DNA from: an uncultured Bacteroidota bacterium
Lineage (GTDB): Bacteria > Bacteroidota > Bacteroidia > Flavobacteriales > Flavobacteriaceae
Direction of reading: 5' to 3'
Assembly: GCA_902546725.1 (NCBI GenBank)
Contig: CACCLB010000004.1
Location: 1-64,000 of the forward strand
Length of the DNA: 64,000 nt
In this document: in pieces, positions 1 through 8,702 of the stretch
Numbering within the stretch: position 1 is the stretch's first letter
Layout: every line of letters starts with the position of its first letter
Program-made: the position numbers and the translations under genes
Notes under the pieces: generated by a model
What the model was told of the DNA's origin: nothing
Seen by the model: only the letters and a program-made list of their open reading frames with translations
Databases searched by the model: none

Positions 1-87
1 TGGTTTTTAGGGGGATGTTGTTTGGGGGATGTCTGTAGTGTGTTTTGAAATTAATCCCATTCTTTATATATTACTTAGAAGTATTTT
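1..87 (+). repeat. R1 repeat copy A (right half, cut by window edge)
   Basis: The first 87 bases align with the right half of the R1 copy at 2900-3051: a G-rich block with GTTGTTTGGGG, then TTTTGAAAT, AATCCCATT and an AT-rich run into the shared leader. The left half lies outside the window. This is a type 2 copy, lacking the GTGTGGATACG end of other copies. Confidence 0.7.
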
Positions 88-106
88 TAATCATAAATCA
101 AAAACA
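88..106 (+). promoter_or_regulatory. Shared 5' leader
   Basis: TAATCATAAATCA directly precedes the ATG at 107. Nearly the same leader sits before the genes at 3076, 3773 and 14089, always ending at the start codon, so it is probably the translation initiation region. Confidence 0.5.
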
Positions 107-562
107 ATGGAAATTCTTATCGTTGCAATTCTAATTTCATCAATCAGCATCTACGGAGCTATTACCCTTAAAAGGTTTTACTTTATGCTTGGTTATTTTC
201 TCTTTTCTTTACTTGCTATTACTTCTTTTATCCCGACATTTAGTGAGGATCCTTATCAAGCATTAACCTCTCTGGCATTATTTTTAGTTTCAGCAATCTT
301 ATCTTTTCCAGCAAAAAAAAATATTGCTGATTATAATATCAATAATGAAGCTGCTCCGTTAGTTAAATCTTTTGTTATGAGAACTCTTTTTTCACTTAGT
401 GCAATTAATTTTATTGCAATATTTCTTGTCAAATATGACACAAATATGCCAGAAGGAATGACGGAAAGTATGAGGGCTTATCCAATGATTATGCATTCTG
501 TTTTGGGAATATTACCTATTGTAGTGTTAGTTAGAATGTCAAAAAAGAAAATAGGCAGCTAA
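107..562 (+). CDS. Multi-pass membrane protein, unknown function
   Basis: A 151-residue hydrophobic protein with about five membrane segments (roughly residues 2-20, 28-45, 54-70, 86-105 and 129-147), ending in the basic tail MSKKKIGS. I do not recognise the family. An in-frame ATG at 29 would add 26 residues, but that stretch lies inside repeat R1. The ATG at 107 follows the leader shared with other array genes and starts the first membrane helix, so it is preferred. The gene stands alone between R1 copy A and a terminator at 578. Confidence 0.7.
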   Translation: MEILIVAILISSISIYGAITLKRFYFMLGYFLFSLLAITSFIPTFSEDPYQALTSLALFLVSAILSFPAKKNIADYNINNEAAPLVKSFVMRTLFSLSAINFIAIFLVKYDTNMPEGMTESMRAYPMIMHSVLGILPIVVLVRMSKKKIGS

Positions 563-577
563 GATTTTTTTAAATAT

Positions 578-600
578 CCCTCCCAAGCGGAGGGTTTTAT
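578..600 (+). terminator. Rho-independent terminator
   Basis: Stem CCCTCC / GGAGGG with loop CAAGC, followed by TTTTATTAT, 16 bases after the stop codon at 562. The same stem is reused after the genes ending at 1945, 3339 and 4909. Confidence 0.85.
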
Positions 601-635
601 TATAAATTATTTTATTTGTTTTAAAAATTATAAAA

Positions 636-1475
636 GTGATTGATCAAGAACACTCTTTAGATATTTATATACCAAAATCTTTGATTGGAATTGTGGATGT
701 AATTGTACAGCATCAATCTTCGAACTCAGCAAATTTACTTTGTCTTCCCAACGCTAAAGTAGAGGTGTTTTTCTTCTTAGAAGGAAGTAAATTGGACCAC
801 TTTTACATTAACTCAAGCGTTAGTAATTTCCTTCCAAATGATTCAAATAATTTCGCCGTAGCATTTTCAAGTCAAACCCATCCCATTAAAGCTAAATTTA
901 AAAAACTCAATGCTATCTCAGCTGTTATGAACCCAATTGCTGCAAAAGCTATAATGGATACTCCTGCATGGACAATTAAAGACCTTCATATGGAGCCTAC
1001 GATGTTTAAACCTTTAAATCAAATTCAGGATTTACTAAATACCTTACCAACTTTTAAGCAAAGAGCACTATTTATCGAGAAATTCATCTACAAAAGACTT
1101 TTAGGATCTAAATATCTTAATGAAACTCTTGAAAAAATTAAATCCCTAAACACCTTATACGCTGATATCAACTCTCTCTTTCACGAAACTCAATTAAATT
1201 TTAGCCGTTATCACTATTCTCGATCACATTTTAACAGGATTTGTAAAGACTGGCTTGGTGTGAGTTATAACGAGTATCTAATTCATAAAAAATTTAGAAA
1301 GGCGATGTATATTATAAGCCATAGTAACAAATCGTTAACTGAAATTGCCTATGAATTAGACTTTTACGATCAAGCCCATTTTACAAGAATTTTCAAGCGG
1401 TTTGCAGGAATAAATCCCAGCGCTTATCGGAAGTCTAACAAAGGAGTAGTTCCTGAAATGATTTTGCTAAAATGA
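636..1475 (+). CDS. AraC-family transcriptional regulator
   Basis: A 279-residue DNA-binding regulator. The C-terminal 100 residues or so carry the two helix-turn-helix motifs of the AraC/XylS family: the second includes SLTEIAYELDFYDQAHFTRI and is followed by FKRFAGINPSAYR, the usual F-K-x-x-x-G-x-x-P-x-x-Y/F-R end. The N-terminal 170 residues have no clear sugar-binding motif and may be a ligand-sensing domain. The start is GTG at 636: the frame is closed by a TAA at 603 and no ATG lies between. The membrane-protein gene at 1544 follows after 68 bases and may be a target or co-transcribed partner (inference). Confidence 0.9.
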   Translation: MIDQEHSLDIYIPKSLIGIVDVIVQHQSSNSANLLCLPNAKVEVFFFLEGSKLDHFYINSSVSNFLPNDSNNFAVAFSSQTHPIKAKFKKLNAISAVMNPIAAKAIMDTPAWTIKDLHMEPTMFKPLNQIQDLLNTLPTFKQRALFIEKFIYKRLLGSKYLNETLEKIKSLNTLYADINSLFHETQLNFSRYHYSRSHFNRICKDWLGVSYNEYLIHKKFRKAMYIISHSNKSLTEIAYELDFYDQAHFTRIFKRFAGINPSAYRKSNKGVVPEMILLK

Positions 1476-1543
1476 TCAATTCATACAATTTTATGCTTTA
1501 GGCATGAGTTAACTTTGAATTTTATCAAATAATTTAAACCATT

Positions 1544-1945
1544 ATGAAATCAAAATTTATTTTCCCTATTATTAGTATTATTCAAATTCTCATGGGAATT
1601 GGACTATTAGTGGGAGTTTTTCTGGACCCTGTGGGACTTATGCAGCCCTTTTTTAATGGCGAAATATCTGCCGATTTAATTTTCTTTTCGCAGGGAATTA
1701 TTGATGTTACTGCTATGCATATGATTGGAGTAGGTCTGTTTGTTTTTTCCTTATGGAGATTAAAGTTTGACAATGAGTCAAACAAAAAAATATTCCTTGC
1801 TTATTCTGTATTTGCAGGCACAGTGTTACTGGTGGCTCTATTTAATCACTTATTTAGAGGTGGTGGACCACCAATTCCTATTTTAATTCTCATTGTATCA
1901 GCAACAGCATTAGGATTATACGGCTCAAGAAAAGCGATTGATTAA
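1544..1945 (+). CDS. Four-helix membrane protein, unknown function
   Basis: A 133-residue protein with four predicted membrane helices (about residues 6-26, 52-72, 84-102 and 108-126) and the conserved-looking loop LFNHLFRGGGPP before the last helix. The family is not recognised with certainty; it resembles small DoxX/DUF4345-type membrane proteins in size and layout only. It follows the AraC regulator on the same strand and is ended by the terminator at 1987, then R1 copy C. Confidence 0.7.
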   Translation: MKSKFIFPIISIIQILMGIGLLVGVFLDPVGLMQPFFNGEISADLIFFSQGIIDVTAMHMIGVGLFVFSLWRLKFDNESNKKIFLAYSVFAGTVLLVALFNHLFRGGGPPIPILILIVSATALGLYGSRKAID

Positions 1946-1986
1946 ATTATGCGCAGATCCGATACATTGAGTTTATAAATATATAT

Positions 1987-2013
1987 CCCTCCTAAGCGGA
2001 GGGTTTTTCTTTT
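1987..2013 (+). terminator. Terminator preceding R1 copy C
   Basis: CCCTCC-TAAGC-GGAGGG followed by TTTTTCTTTT. It closes the 1544-1945 gene and leads directly into R1. Confidence 0.85.
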
Positions 2014-2130
2014 ACACCAATGCCTCCAATCCAAATCCTTTCTAATCCATTGGTTTCATTGCCTTAAGCTAAGATTTACTTGCTACAAAACGGGGGTTGT
2101 TTGTTATGGGTTTGTGTGGATACGTGATGG
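2014..2130 (+). repeat. R1 repeat copy C (type 1)
   Basis: Runs from ACACCAATGCCTCCAATCC to GTGTGGATACGTGATGG. Left arm ATCCAAATCC and right arm GGGTTTGTGTGGAT form an imperfect inverted repeat about 65 bases apart. It is over 80 percent identical by eye to copies E and F. Confidence 0.85.
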
Positions 2131-2167
2131 ATCTTAGTTTTTATCCTTCCCAACACTATCGTAATGT

Positions 2168-2746
2168 TTAACTACCAGGAAGTTTTTTACCTTTTGATGA
2201 AAGCTCAACTAATTTTTGAATTCTATTTTTCCAAGTTTTCTCAGTTTTTGCAAACTTGACCCATCTAAGAACGAATCTTTTGCTTGAGGGATTAATTGAA
2301 TTGAAGAACTCTAATGCCTCTTTCTTTCCTAATAGTTCATTTTGAAGATCTTCAGGTATAACTAAGTTATCTACATCATCCATGAAATTCCATAATCCAT
2401 TAGACTTTGAAATTGAAATTGACTTTAAACCAGCGTCATGCATTTTATCCTGTTCTATTAATTTTGATACTCTTTCTTTATAAGTTTTAGACCAGTGTTG
2501 AACTCTTCTTTTTGTGATAAGTTGCATTGTCCTCTTTTCATCCAGCTTCCTCCTTGTTCCATCAATCCAACCGAAGCAAAGTAGTTCATCCAGAACTTCT
2601 TCTCTTGAAACATATTTGGTTGCTTCACATTTTTTGAAAGTAACTAACCAAACACTATTATCCTGATTATGATTCTCAATCAGCCAATTCCTAAATTCCT
2701 CAACTGAAGTAATTTCAACCTTATCAAAATTATCTGTATTGATCAT
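2168..2746 (-). CDS. YdeI/OmdA-family protein
   Basis: A 192-residue protein of the YdeI/OmpD-associated (bacteriocin-protection) family. The N-terminal part has the family pattern of NSVWLVTFKK, then EVLDELLCFGWIDGTRRKLD, then a W-S-K-x-x-x-E-R region (HWSKTYKERVSKL). The C-terminal part, ending near KTWKNRIQKLVEL, is the usual helical tail. The biochemical function is unknown. It is the only minus-strand gene in the 0-5 kb array and lies between R1 copies C and D, so it would be an inverted cassette if the array is cassette-based. Confidence 0.85.
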   Translation of the reverse strand: MINTDNFDKVEITSVEEFRNWLIENHNQDNSVWLVTFKKCEATKYVSREEVLDELLCFGWIDGTRRKLDEKRTMQLITKRRVQHWSKTYKERVSKLIEQDKMHDAGLKSISISKSNGLWNFMDDVDNLVIPEDLQNELLGKKEALEFFNSINPSSKRFVLRWVKFAKTEKTWKNRIQKLVELSSKGKKLPGS

Positions 2747-2899
2747 TCTTTAATTCCTTTAATATAGTCTTACAAAATAGAAATTATCAAGACTATGCAT
2801 CAAAAAATGAGTAGTAAATAATATTTGCATTGTAGCAACTTTGAATGATAGGGGGATCCATCTTAGACAAGCCTTCGATTTTCTATGGGTTTTTCTTTT

Positions 2900-3051
2900 A
2901 CACCAATGAGGACAACCCAAATCCTTTCTAATCCATTGATATCATTCCCTTAATCTGAGATACGTTTGTTGTGGTTTCAGGGGGGGGGTGTTGTTTGGGG
3001 AAAGTTTGTAACGTATTTTGAAATAAATCCCATTATCTATATCTTAGAGGT
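2900..3051 (+). repeat. R1 repeat copy D (type 2)
   Basis: Starts ACACCAATGAGGACAACCC and keeps the left arm CAAATCCTTTCTAATCC. The right half differs from type 1: a run of nine G, then GTTGTTTGGGGAAAGTTTG and AATAAATCCCATT. GAAAGTTTG can pair with CAAATCCTTTC of the left arm, leaving two bases unpaired. The terminator part is reduced to GGGTTTTTCTTTT at 2888. Confidence 0.8.
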
Positions 3052-3075
3052 ATTAATAATCATAAATCAATTAAA
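3052..3075 (+). promoter_or_regulatory. Shared 5' leader
   Basis: TTAATAATCATAAATCAATT then AAA and the ATG at 3076. Preceded by CTTAGAGGTA, which also precedes the leader at 3751. Confidence 0.55.
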
Positions 3076-3339
3076 ATGAACGTTATTTTAAAAGTATCAA
3101 TGGCTAACTACGACGCCTGGAAAGAAACATTTGACAAGCATACTGAGCGGGCCGCAGTTTGCGATGAATCTAAAACCACTGTGGGAAAAGTAGACGACAC
3201 AAGTTGTATAGTTATGCTTTATGATGTCGATATGCAGGGAATGCAGGAGCTTATGGGTTCTGAATTTATGATTACATTATCTAAGGAAATGCAGATTGTC
3301 AATGAAGAAATGCATTCATTTGCGCCTCTTCAACCCTAA
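3076..3339 (+). CDS. Small dimeric alpha/beta-barrel-like protein
   Basis: An 87-residue cytoplasmic protein. The pattern is VILKVSMANYDAWKETFDKH, a central strand TSCIVMLYDVD and a C-terminal amphipathic helix. This resembles small antibiotic-biosynthesis-monooxygenase-like or DUF3764-type ferredoxin-fold proteins, which act as homodimers. No catalytic residues can be named, so the function stays open. It has its own leader, and R1 copies D and E flank it. Confidence 0.7.
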   Translation: MNVILKVSMANYDAWKETFDKHTERAAVCDESKTTVGKVDDTSCIVMLYDVDMQGMQELMGSEFMITLSKEMQIVNEEMHSFAPLQP

Positions 3340-3389
3340 GTAAGCCAGTCGTTAATTTAATCGACTTTTAAGCTGCTGAAATTCACAAA

Positions 3390-3446
3390 ATGACAATTAC
3401 AGACGATATTGTTGCAGCAGTGAAAGGTGTAATGACTGATGTATAG
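3390..3446 (+). CDS. Very short ORF, probably a gene remnant
   Basis: ATG to TAG, 18 residues (MTITDDIVAAVKGVMTDV), in the gap between the 87-residue gene and the terminator at 3473. No ribosome-binding or leader sequence is evident. It reads like the start of a longer helical protein and may be debris from a lost cassette gene. Confidence 0.25.
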   Translation: MTITDDIVAAVKGVMTDV

Positions 3447-3472
3447 TTAAAGTAATCTATTAATAAACTTAG

Positions 3473-3499
3473 CCCTCCCAAGCGGAGGGTTTTTCTTTT
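3473..3499 (+). terminator. Terminator preceding R1 copy E
   Basis: CCCTCC-CAAGC-GGAGGG followed by TTTTTCTTTT; the same stem and loop as at 578. Confidence 0.85.
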
Positions 3500-3615
3500 C
3501 CACTAATGCCTCCAATCCAAATCCTTCCTAATTCATCGATATTATTGACCTAACTATAGATTCTCTTGAGGCAAAAAGGGGGTTGTTTGTTATGGGTTTG
3601 TGTGGATACGTGATG
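3500..3615 (+). repeat. R1 repeat copy E (type 1)
   Basis: CCACTAATGCCTCCAATCC through GTGTGGATACGTGATG, colinear with copies C and F. The right end GTTTGTTATGGGTTTGTGTG is identical to copy C. Confidence 0.85.
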
Positions 3616-3630
3616 AGTGAAAATCTAAGA

Positions 3631-3726
3631 CTTCTCAGGCACTCCTAATCCAAACACAGGGGCATGGGTTTTAGGAAACGGTTTTTCTATTGAAAAAAGG
3701 GGATTTGATTTGATTTGATATGTAAC
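3631..3726 (+). repeat. R1-linked segment E2
   Basis: Contains CAAACACAGGGGCATGGG, then TTTTAGGAAACGG and ATTTGATATGTAA. A second copy lies at 23574-23673 beside the methyltransferase gene. It joins R1 copy E to the leader of the serine hydrolase gene. Confidence 0.7.
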
Positions 3727-3750
3727 CTAATCTTGCTATCTTAGAGGTGT

Positions 3751-3772
3751 TAATAACCATAAATCAATTAAA
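3751..3772 (+). promoter_or_regulatory. Shared 5' leader
   Basis: TAATAACCATAAATCAATTA then AA and the ATG at 3773, preceded by CTTAGAGGTGT as at 3041-3051. Confidence 0.55.
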
Positions 3773-4909
3773 ATGAAAAAAAATCTTCTCTTATTATTTA
3801 TATGTGTATTTAATATTTCTTTTTCCCAATTTGATAAAATTAATACGTTCCAAAATAAACTAATTGAAAATGAGATAACAGGAAGCAATGTTGCACTTGT
3901 ATGGCAAAATGGAAAAGTAATTTATCATAATATTGAAAATAGCTATCACACCAATGGGAAGCCAATAAATGAAAACTCAATATTTCCCATTTGGTCAATG
4001 TCAAAGCCAATAACAATAGTTGCCATGATGATTCTAAAGGAAAGAGGAATGATTGATTTTAAAGATAATGTTTCCAAATATCTCCCTGAATTTAAAAACT
4101 TAAAATGTAAAAATCCAGATGGATCCATATATCAATGCAAAAATTCTCTTAGTGTATTTCATTTACTTACTCATCGTTCTGGATACGGTTATTATGGGAA
4201 TCCACAATTTTTTACAAGTACACTTAAATACGACAATCTTGAGGAATTTAGTAAGGATGTTGCAAGTCATCCAGTAGAGTTTGAGCCAGGGTCTGATTAT
4301 CTATATGGTATCAACATGGCAGTTTTAGGACGGATTATTGAAGTGGTTACAAAAAAAACTTTTTATGAATTCTTAAAAGAGGAAATATTTAATCCCCTAA
4401 AAATGAAGGACACCAAATTTTATCTCACCTCAAAAGATCGTCTTAGATTTCAACCTTTATATATAAATAATGGCTCTATAAAAGGATATACAAATGATCT
4501 TGATGAATTAAGTTATGACATAAATAACAAAGCCTATTTTGGTGGTGAAGGATTAACATCTACTCTAAACGATTATTCAAAATTTTGTCAAATGCTTGTT
4601 CAAGGGGGAAATTATGGAGAAAAACAAATTATTTCTCAAAAAAGTATTGATGAAATGACAGGGTCATATTCAAAGTTAAATGACAATCCATTTGATTATG
4701 GATATTCATTATTTGTACTTTCAGATCCAGAGCTTGATGGCACTAACAGTTCCAAAGGAATTTTTGGATGGTCAGGATATCATAATACTCATTTTTGGAT
4801 AGATCAAGAAAAAAACTTATTTGGTCTTTTCATGACAAGAGCAAGAGAATTCTCTTTTGGTATTCAAAAAGAGTTTAGGAGAGCCGTCTATACTTCAATA
4901 AATGAATAA
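3773..4909 (+). CDS. Secreted beta-lactamase-family serine hydrolase
   Basis: A 378-residue class C beta-lactamase / esterase-like protein (Pfam Beta-lactamase fold). A signal peptide (MKKNLLLLFICVFNISFSQ) directs export. The SxxK motif is at residues 75-78 (SMSK, within PIWSMSKPIT), giving the nucleophilic serine and general-base lysine. The second motif is YLYGIN near residue 182, where YSN is usual, so it is atypical. Such proteins hydrolyse esters or peptide bonds; a real beta-lactamase role is not implied. It has its own leader and terminator and is flanked by R1 copies E and F. Confidence 0.9.
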   Translation: MKKNLLLLFICVFNISFSQFDKINTFQNKLIENEITGSNVALVWQNGKVIYHNIENSYHTNGKPINENSIFPIWSMSKPITIVAMMILKERGMIDFKDNVSKYLPEFKNLKCKNPDGSIYQCKNSLSVFHLLTHRSGYGYYGNPQFFTSTLKYDNLEEFSKDVASHPVEFEPGSDYLYGINMAVLGRIIEVVTKKTFYEFLKEEIFNPLKMKDTKFYLTSKDRLRFQPLYINNGSIKGYTNDLDELSYDINNKAYFGGEGLTSTLNDYSKFCQMLVQGGNYGEKQIISQKSIDEMTGSYSKLNDNPFDYGYSLFVLSDPELDGTNSSKGIFGWSGYHNTHFWIDQEKNLFGLFMTRAREFSFGIQKEFRRAVYTSINE

Positions 4910-4947
4910 TTGCTATTACTTTTAATTTTACTTCTTGCAAATTCTAA

Positions 4948-4974
4948 CCCTCCCATGCGGAGGGTTTTTCTTTT
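4948..4974 (+). terminator. Terminator preceding R1 copy F
   Basis: CCCTCC-CATGC-GGAGGG followed by TTTTTCTTTT. Confidence 0.85.
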
Positions 4975-5089
4975 ACACCAATGCCTCCAATCCAAATCCC
5001 TTCTAATCCATTGATATCATTGCCTTAAGACAGGATTTACTTACGACAAAATGGGGGTGGTTTGTTAAGGGTTTGTGTGGATACGTGAT
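4975..5089 (+). repeat. R1 repeat copy F (type 1)
   Basis: ACACCAATGCCTCCAATCC through GTGTGGATACGTGAT. The best-pairing copy: left arm ATCCAAATCCCTTCTAATCC against the right-arm complement ATCC-ACAC-AAACCCTTAAC, with a few unpaired bases. Confidence 0.85.
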
Positions 5090-5176
5090 AATAGAAAACC
5101 TACTACTTCTCTGGTATCTCAAACCGTTTAAAAAAGAGGGAGTTAGTTTTAAAATAAAATGTTTTAGTTTGTTATA

Positions 5177-5201
5177 CTCATAAAAACAATAAATCAAAAT
5201 G
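5177..5201 (+). promoter_or_regulatory. Orphan leader remnant at array end
   Basis: ACTCATAAAAACAATAAATC then AAAATG, the leader motif, but the ATG opens only a three-codon frame (ATG ACT TCA TGA). It appears to be a leader whose gene has been lost, next to the receptor terminator. The rest of 4910-5292 holds only the terminator and R1 copy F. Confidence 0.4.
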
Positions 5202-5241
5202 ACTTCATGATTTTCAATTCAAAATCTTTAAGTATGAGTAT

Positions 5242-5268
5242 AAAAAAACCCCCACCTAAGGTGAGGGT
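5242..5268 (-). terminator. Terminator of the 1047-residue receptor gene
   Basis: On the minus strand CCCTCACC-TTA-GGTGGGGG followed by TTTTTTTATA, 25 bases past the stop codon. Confidence 0.85.
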
Positions 5269-5292
5269 TGAAATTAAATTATTTGCTATTAT

Positions 5293-8200
5293 TTATTTAA
5301 ATGTGTACCGAATTCCAATTTGAGCTCTCCATCTCGACCCAGAGAATCCAAAATCTGTAATCCTTGGATCATCAGAACCTTCTTGCCATCTAAATACGGG
5401 GTCTGGACCAGCAGTTACAGTTCTAAGTGGCTGAGCAAATCCATAGCTTCCAACAAAATATCTTCTGCCCCAATCTTGATTTAAGAAGTTGGTAAAGTTG
5501 AAGATATCGAATGTGAATTGAAGTTTATTTTTAGAAACGATAAGGTCTTGAACGAATCTTAAATCAACGATATCTGTCCATGGACCTCTTGTAGCATTTT
5601 TCTCAACATAATCTCCTCTTCTTGAATTCAGATAGTCGTTATTTTCTATGAAAGAATTCAATGCGCTCCAATTCGAAGGATTTTCAAGTGTAATTTCACC
5701 CTGGCTAGCAGGGACATAAATTAAAGCGTTATCGCGTGAATCGTCATTTAACAAATCAGCACCGTCTCTGTAGGTATAGCTATAAGGCTGCCCTTCAGTT
5801 CCAGAGTAGAATAAGCCTATTTGTGTTCTTAAATTATTATTCCAATTTATCTCATAAGACAAGTTTGCAATAACTCTGTGTCCTTGACTAAATAAAGATC
5901 GCCCAATACTCTTAGGTGCATTTTTACCATTAACTGTTGGTTGACCTCTCCAGTTAGAAGAGTTTTGTGAAGAAGTTTGATCATACAAAATGAAAGCATC
6001 TCCAAAAGAATAAGTAGCAGAAAAATCAAAACCATTACTGAAATTTTTCGCTATTAGAAGTCCTAAGTTATAAGAATATCCTTCAGAGGTGTTGTAGACA
6101 AGTGGTATGCGGTCATAAGTAGGATCTAGCGTTGCTCTGCGATCGTAATAAGGTCTGTTGTCAGCTCCGTTTAATCTTCCCACGGCATTCCCGATATTCA
6201 GGTTCTCATAAGCGAAACCTTGAAGATTGTCAGTAAATAATCCATCAAAAGAGAATTTCCACCCACTATCTAAAACCTTATCAAAACCAAGGGCATACTT
6301 TAAACGTTGAGGCATTTTGAAGTCGGGAACAAATAAGTCAATTTGACCACTAGTACCTCCTGATCCTGCAACAACGTTTTGAGGTTGGTTTTCAATATTA
6401 GGTTCAAACGGTATCCCAAATTGCACATCACCACCTACGGTTACACCCGTATTGTTGTAGCTACCTGCATTCCAAACAATTGGCATTCTTGAAAGGAAAA
6501 CACCAATACCTCCTCTTAGTACGGTTTTCTTATCACCATTGATATCCCAATTAAATCCAGCTCTTGGAGAAAGGTATAGACGGGTATCAATAGAGCCCTC
6601 TACGGAAGCTCCTCTTAAATTTTTTCCAGCGGCTTCAAGTAAAGGAATCGTTCTTGAATTAAAATCAGGATTTGGATTGCGATCACTCCAGAAAGGAATA
6701 TCAAGTCTTAAGCCTGCAGAGAGTTTAAAATCTGAACTTACTTGATAATCATCTTGTACATAAAACCCGATTTGTGCATAATCAGTTATCGCAGCACTAT
6801 CCAAAGCGTCGTCTCCAAGTTCATCCGTTAGAAGAGAATACGATCTAAAATAAATATCTAGTGCATCCGGGTCACTATTTAGAAAACCTTGTGGATTTAA
6901 ATATTCGTACTGTCCATAATTTTGACGAATAAATAAATTTGTCGAAGAATAAAACTCGTTGTGGGTCCCAATAGTAAAGGTGTGTTTACCACTGTATAAT
7001 TCTAAGTTATTTGTTATTGTTATCACGTCTTGATTAAGAAGATTAGCGGTAGAGAAAGCTTCAGCACCAAGGCTGATACTTGCTTGTCCATCGTCAATAT
7101 TTACTGTAGGGAAACGGATATCACCCGAAGGATCTCGATCATCTCTTACAGTATTTACAGAAACATTCATGGTGTTGTTTAACTTACTGGTTTGATGAAC
7201 CCAATTGAAAGTTAAATTTGTAGTTTTTGAATTGAACTCCTCTGACCCATTGTAAAAACGTGCACTAAAATCTGATGATCTTCTTGCTTCAATATTGTAA
7301 GCATCTAAATATCTAAAGCCTAATGAGAGTTTATCGTTTTCACCCGCATTCCAATCAAGTTTAATATTTATTTTTTCACTTTCTAGAATCGTTGGGTTTG
7401 GAGATAATGTTCCAGGATCAAAACCATATGCTGCTTGAACTTGCTGACCAAAGCCTTGAATGCCTGTAGGACCAAGATCACCTGTATAACCACTAGCGTC
7501 CCATGGATTTGGTGTTTCGTCATCCTGTCTTTCATAGTTTACAAAATAAAAGAGTTTGTTGGGTACTATCGCACCACCTACACGAACCCCAAGGAGTTGA
7601 TTCGAAAATTCAGGAAGTTTCTCACCATTGCCCCAGGTATCTTTGCCTGCGAGATTTTCATTTTTAGAGTAGTAATAAACAGAGGCTTCCATTTCATTTG
7701 AACCAGATCTTGTAACTGCATTAACTGCGCCCCCAGCAAATCCACCAATTTTGACATCAAAGGGTGAAACTTGTACTTGGAAAGATTCAATGGCATCAAT
7801 TGAAATCGGATTGACCCCAGTTTGACCTCCATTAGTCCCCGAGCCTGCTAAGCCAAAAACGTCATTATTTACTGCTCCATCAATATAGATGGTGTTGTAA
7901 CGGTTGTTCTGTCCAGCTATAGAAATTGCAAAACCATCATTTCCCTCTTGTATTTGAGCAAAAGGAGTGGTTCGCACATAGTCTGCTAAGGATCTTGTTA
8001 CCTGTGGTAATCCATCAATTTTTTCTCGGTCCACATATACCTCATTTCCAGTTCTGTTTGAGTTGAAACCGGTATCAGTTAATACGACTTCTTCAAGAGC
8101 GGTAATTTTTGAAGTCAACGTTGGGTTAAACCGTTCTGTTTGTCCCAATTGTAAAAATACGTTTTCTTGGTTATAAGTTTCAAAACCTGTGTAAGAGATT

Positions 8201-8436
8201 TCAACTGAGTAAGGACCTCCTGGTCGCAGTCCTGATGCTCGAAAATATCCTTCTTCGTCAGTAATGACACCATATATAGACCCTGAAGGGATATGTTTAA
8301 CAATGATGTTAGAGCCCATTAATGGCACACCCTGATCATCCAAAACACGACCTCCTATGGAAGAGTAGGTTACACCCTGCGCTGTCGCAGAATAGGCATT
8401 TATTAATAGCGTTAAAATTAGTAATAGCTTTTTCAT
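5293..8436 (-). CDS. Oar-like TonB-dependent outer-membrane receptor
   Basis: A 1047-residue outer-membrane protein. After a signal peptide (about residues 1-19) comes a carboxypeptidase-regulatory-like beta-sandwich (IGGRVLDDQGVPLMGSNI), a plug domain (about 110-240, with RYNTIYIDGAVNNDVFG) and a long beta-barrel ending in an aromatic strand (WRAQIGIRYTFK). It matches the Oar subgroup rather than SusC: no SusD partner is adjacent. Members import or display large substrates, powered by TonB; the substrate is unknown. It is a single-gene unit with a good promoter (8460-8487) and terminator. Its size and conserved structure suggest it belongs to the stable chromosome, not the array. Confidence 0.9.
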   Translation of the reverse strand: MKKLLLILTLLINAYSATAQGVTYSSIGGRVLDDQGVPLMGSNIIVKHIPSGSIYGVITDEEGYFRASGLRPGGPYSVEISYTGFETYNQENVFLQLGQTERFNPTLTSKITALEEVVLTDTGFNSNRTGNEVYVDREKIDGLPQVTRSLADYVRTTPFAQIQEGNDGFAISIAGQNNRYNTIYIDGAVNNDVFGLAGSGTNGGQTGVNPISIDAIESFQVQVSPFDVKIGGFAGGAVNAVTRSGSNEMEASVYYYSKNENLAGKDTWGNGEKLPEFSNQLLGVRVGGAIVPNKLFYFVNYERQDDETPNPWDASGYTGDLGPTGIQGFGQQVQAAYGFDPGTLSPNPTILESEKINIKLDWNAGENDKLSLGFRYLDAYNIEARRSSDFSARFYNGSEEFNSKTTNLTFNWVHQTSKLNNTMNVSVNTVRDDRDPSGDIRFPTVNIDDGQASISLGAEAFSTANLLNQDVITITNNLELYSGKHTFTIGTHNEFYSSTNLFIRQNYGQYEYLNPQGFLNSDPDALDIYFRSYSLLTDELGDDALDSAAITDYAQIGFYVQDDYQVSSDFKLSAGLRLDIPFWSDRNPNPDFNSRTIPLLEAAGKNLRGASVEGSIDTRLYLSPRAGFNWDINGDKKTVLRGGIGVFLSRMPIVWNAGSYNNTGVTVGGDVQFGIPFEPNIENQPQNVVAGSGGTSGQIDLFVPDFKMPQRLKYALGFDKVLDSGWKFSFDGLFTDNLQGFAYENLNIGNAVGRLNGADNRPYYDRRATLDPTYDRIPLVYNTSEGYSYNLGLLIAKNFSNGFDFSATYSFGDAFILYDQTSSQNSSNWRGQPTVNGKNAPKSIGRSLFSQGHRVIANLSYEINWNNNLRTQIGLFYSGTEGQPYSYTYRDGADLLNDDSRDNALIYVPASQGEITLENPSNWSALNSFIENNDYLNSRRGDYVEKNATRGPWTDIVDLRFVQDLIVSKNKLQFTFDIFNFTNFLNQDWGRRYFVGSYGFAQPLRTVTAGPDPVFRWQEGSDDPRITDFGFSGSRWRAQIGIRYTFK

Positions 8437-8459
8437 TTTTTAAGATTGATTATTTGAAA

Positions 8460-8487
8460 CAAAAATAGACGTACTTTCTATCTCCAA
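8460..8487 (-). promoter_or_regulatory. Bacteroidota-type promoter
   Basis: On the minus strand TTG (8485-8487), a 17-base spacer, then TATTTTTG (8460-8467), fitting the TAnnTTTG consensus, 24 bases before the receptor start codon. Confidence 0.65.
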
Positions 8488-8702
8488 GTTTAACCTAAAG
8501 TGAAATAAGTTTAACTTATCATGAAAAGTGACCGGCTCTTTTTAAGATATTGTTAACAAATTCAGAATTGAAAATTACAATGAAACAGATTTATTAAGAT
8601 AAAATAGGGTTGAGTTGGACTAGATTTAGTATGGAGACGTAATTGGGGTTAATTTTCTTTAAAACCTCAAAATTTGATTAAATTTTTTAATTTAGTAATT
8701 CT

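Noticed and set aside
2014-2130. R1 as a canonical integron attC site
   Set aside because: Clear RYYYAAC and GTTRRRY boxes at the ends could not be found and no integrase lies in the window; only the general layout is similar.
3773-4909. Serine hydrolase and the MBL-fold protein at 14089 as antibiotic-resistance cassettes
   Set aside because: Both families are broad; the motifs support hydrolase folds but not beta-lactam hydrolysis.
5003-5197. 64-codon minus-strand ORF
   Set aside because: It runs through R1 copy F and the neighbouring non-coding DNA; other R1 copies do not keep the frame.
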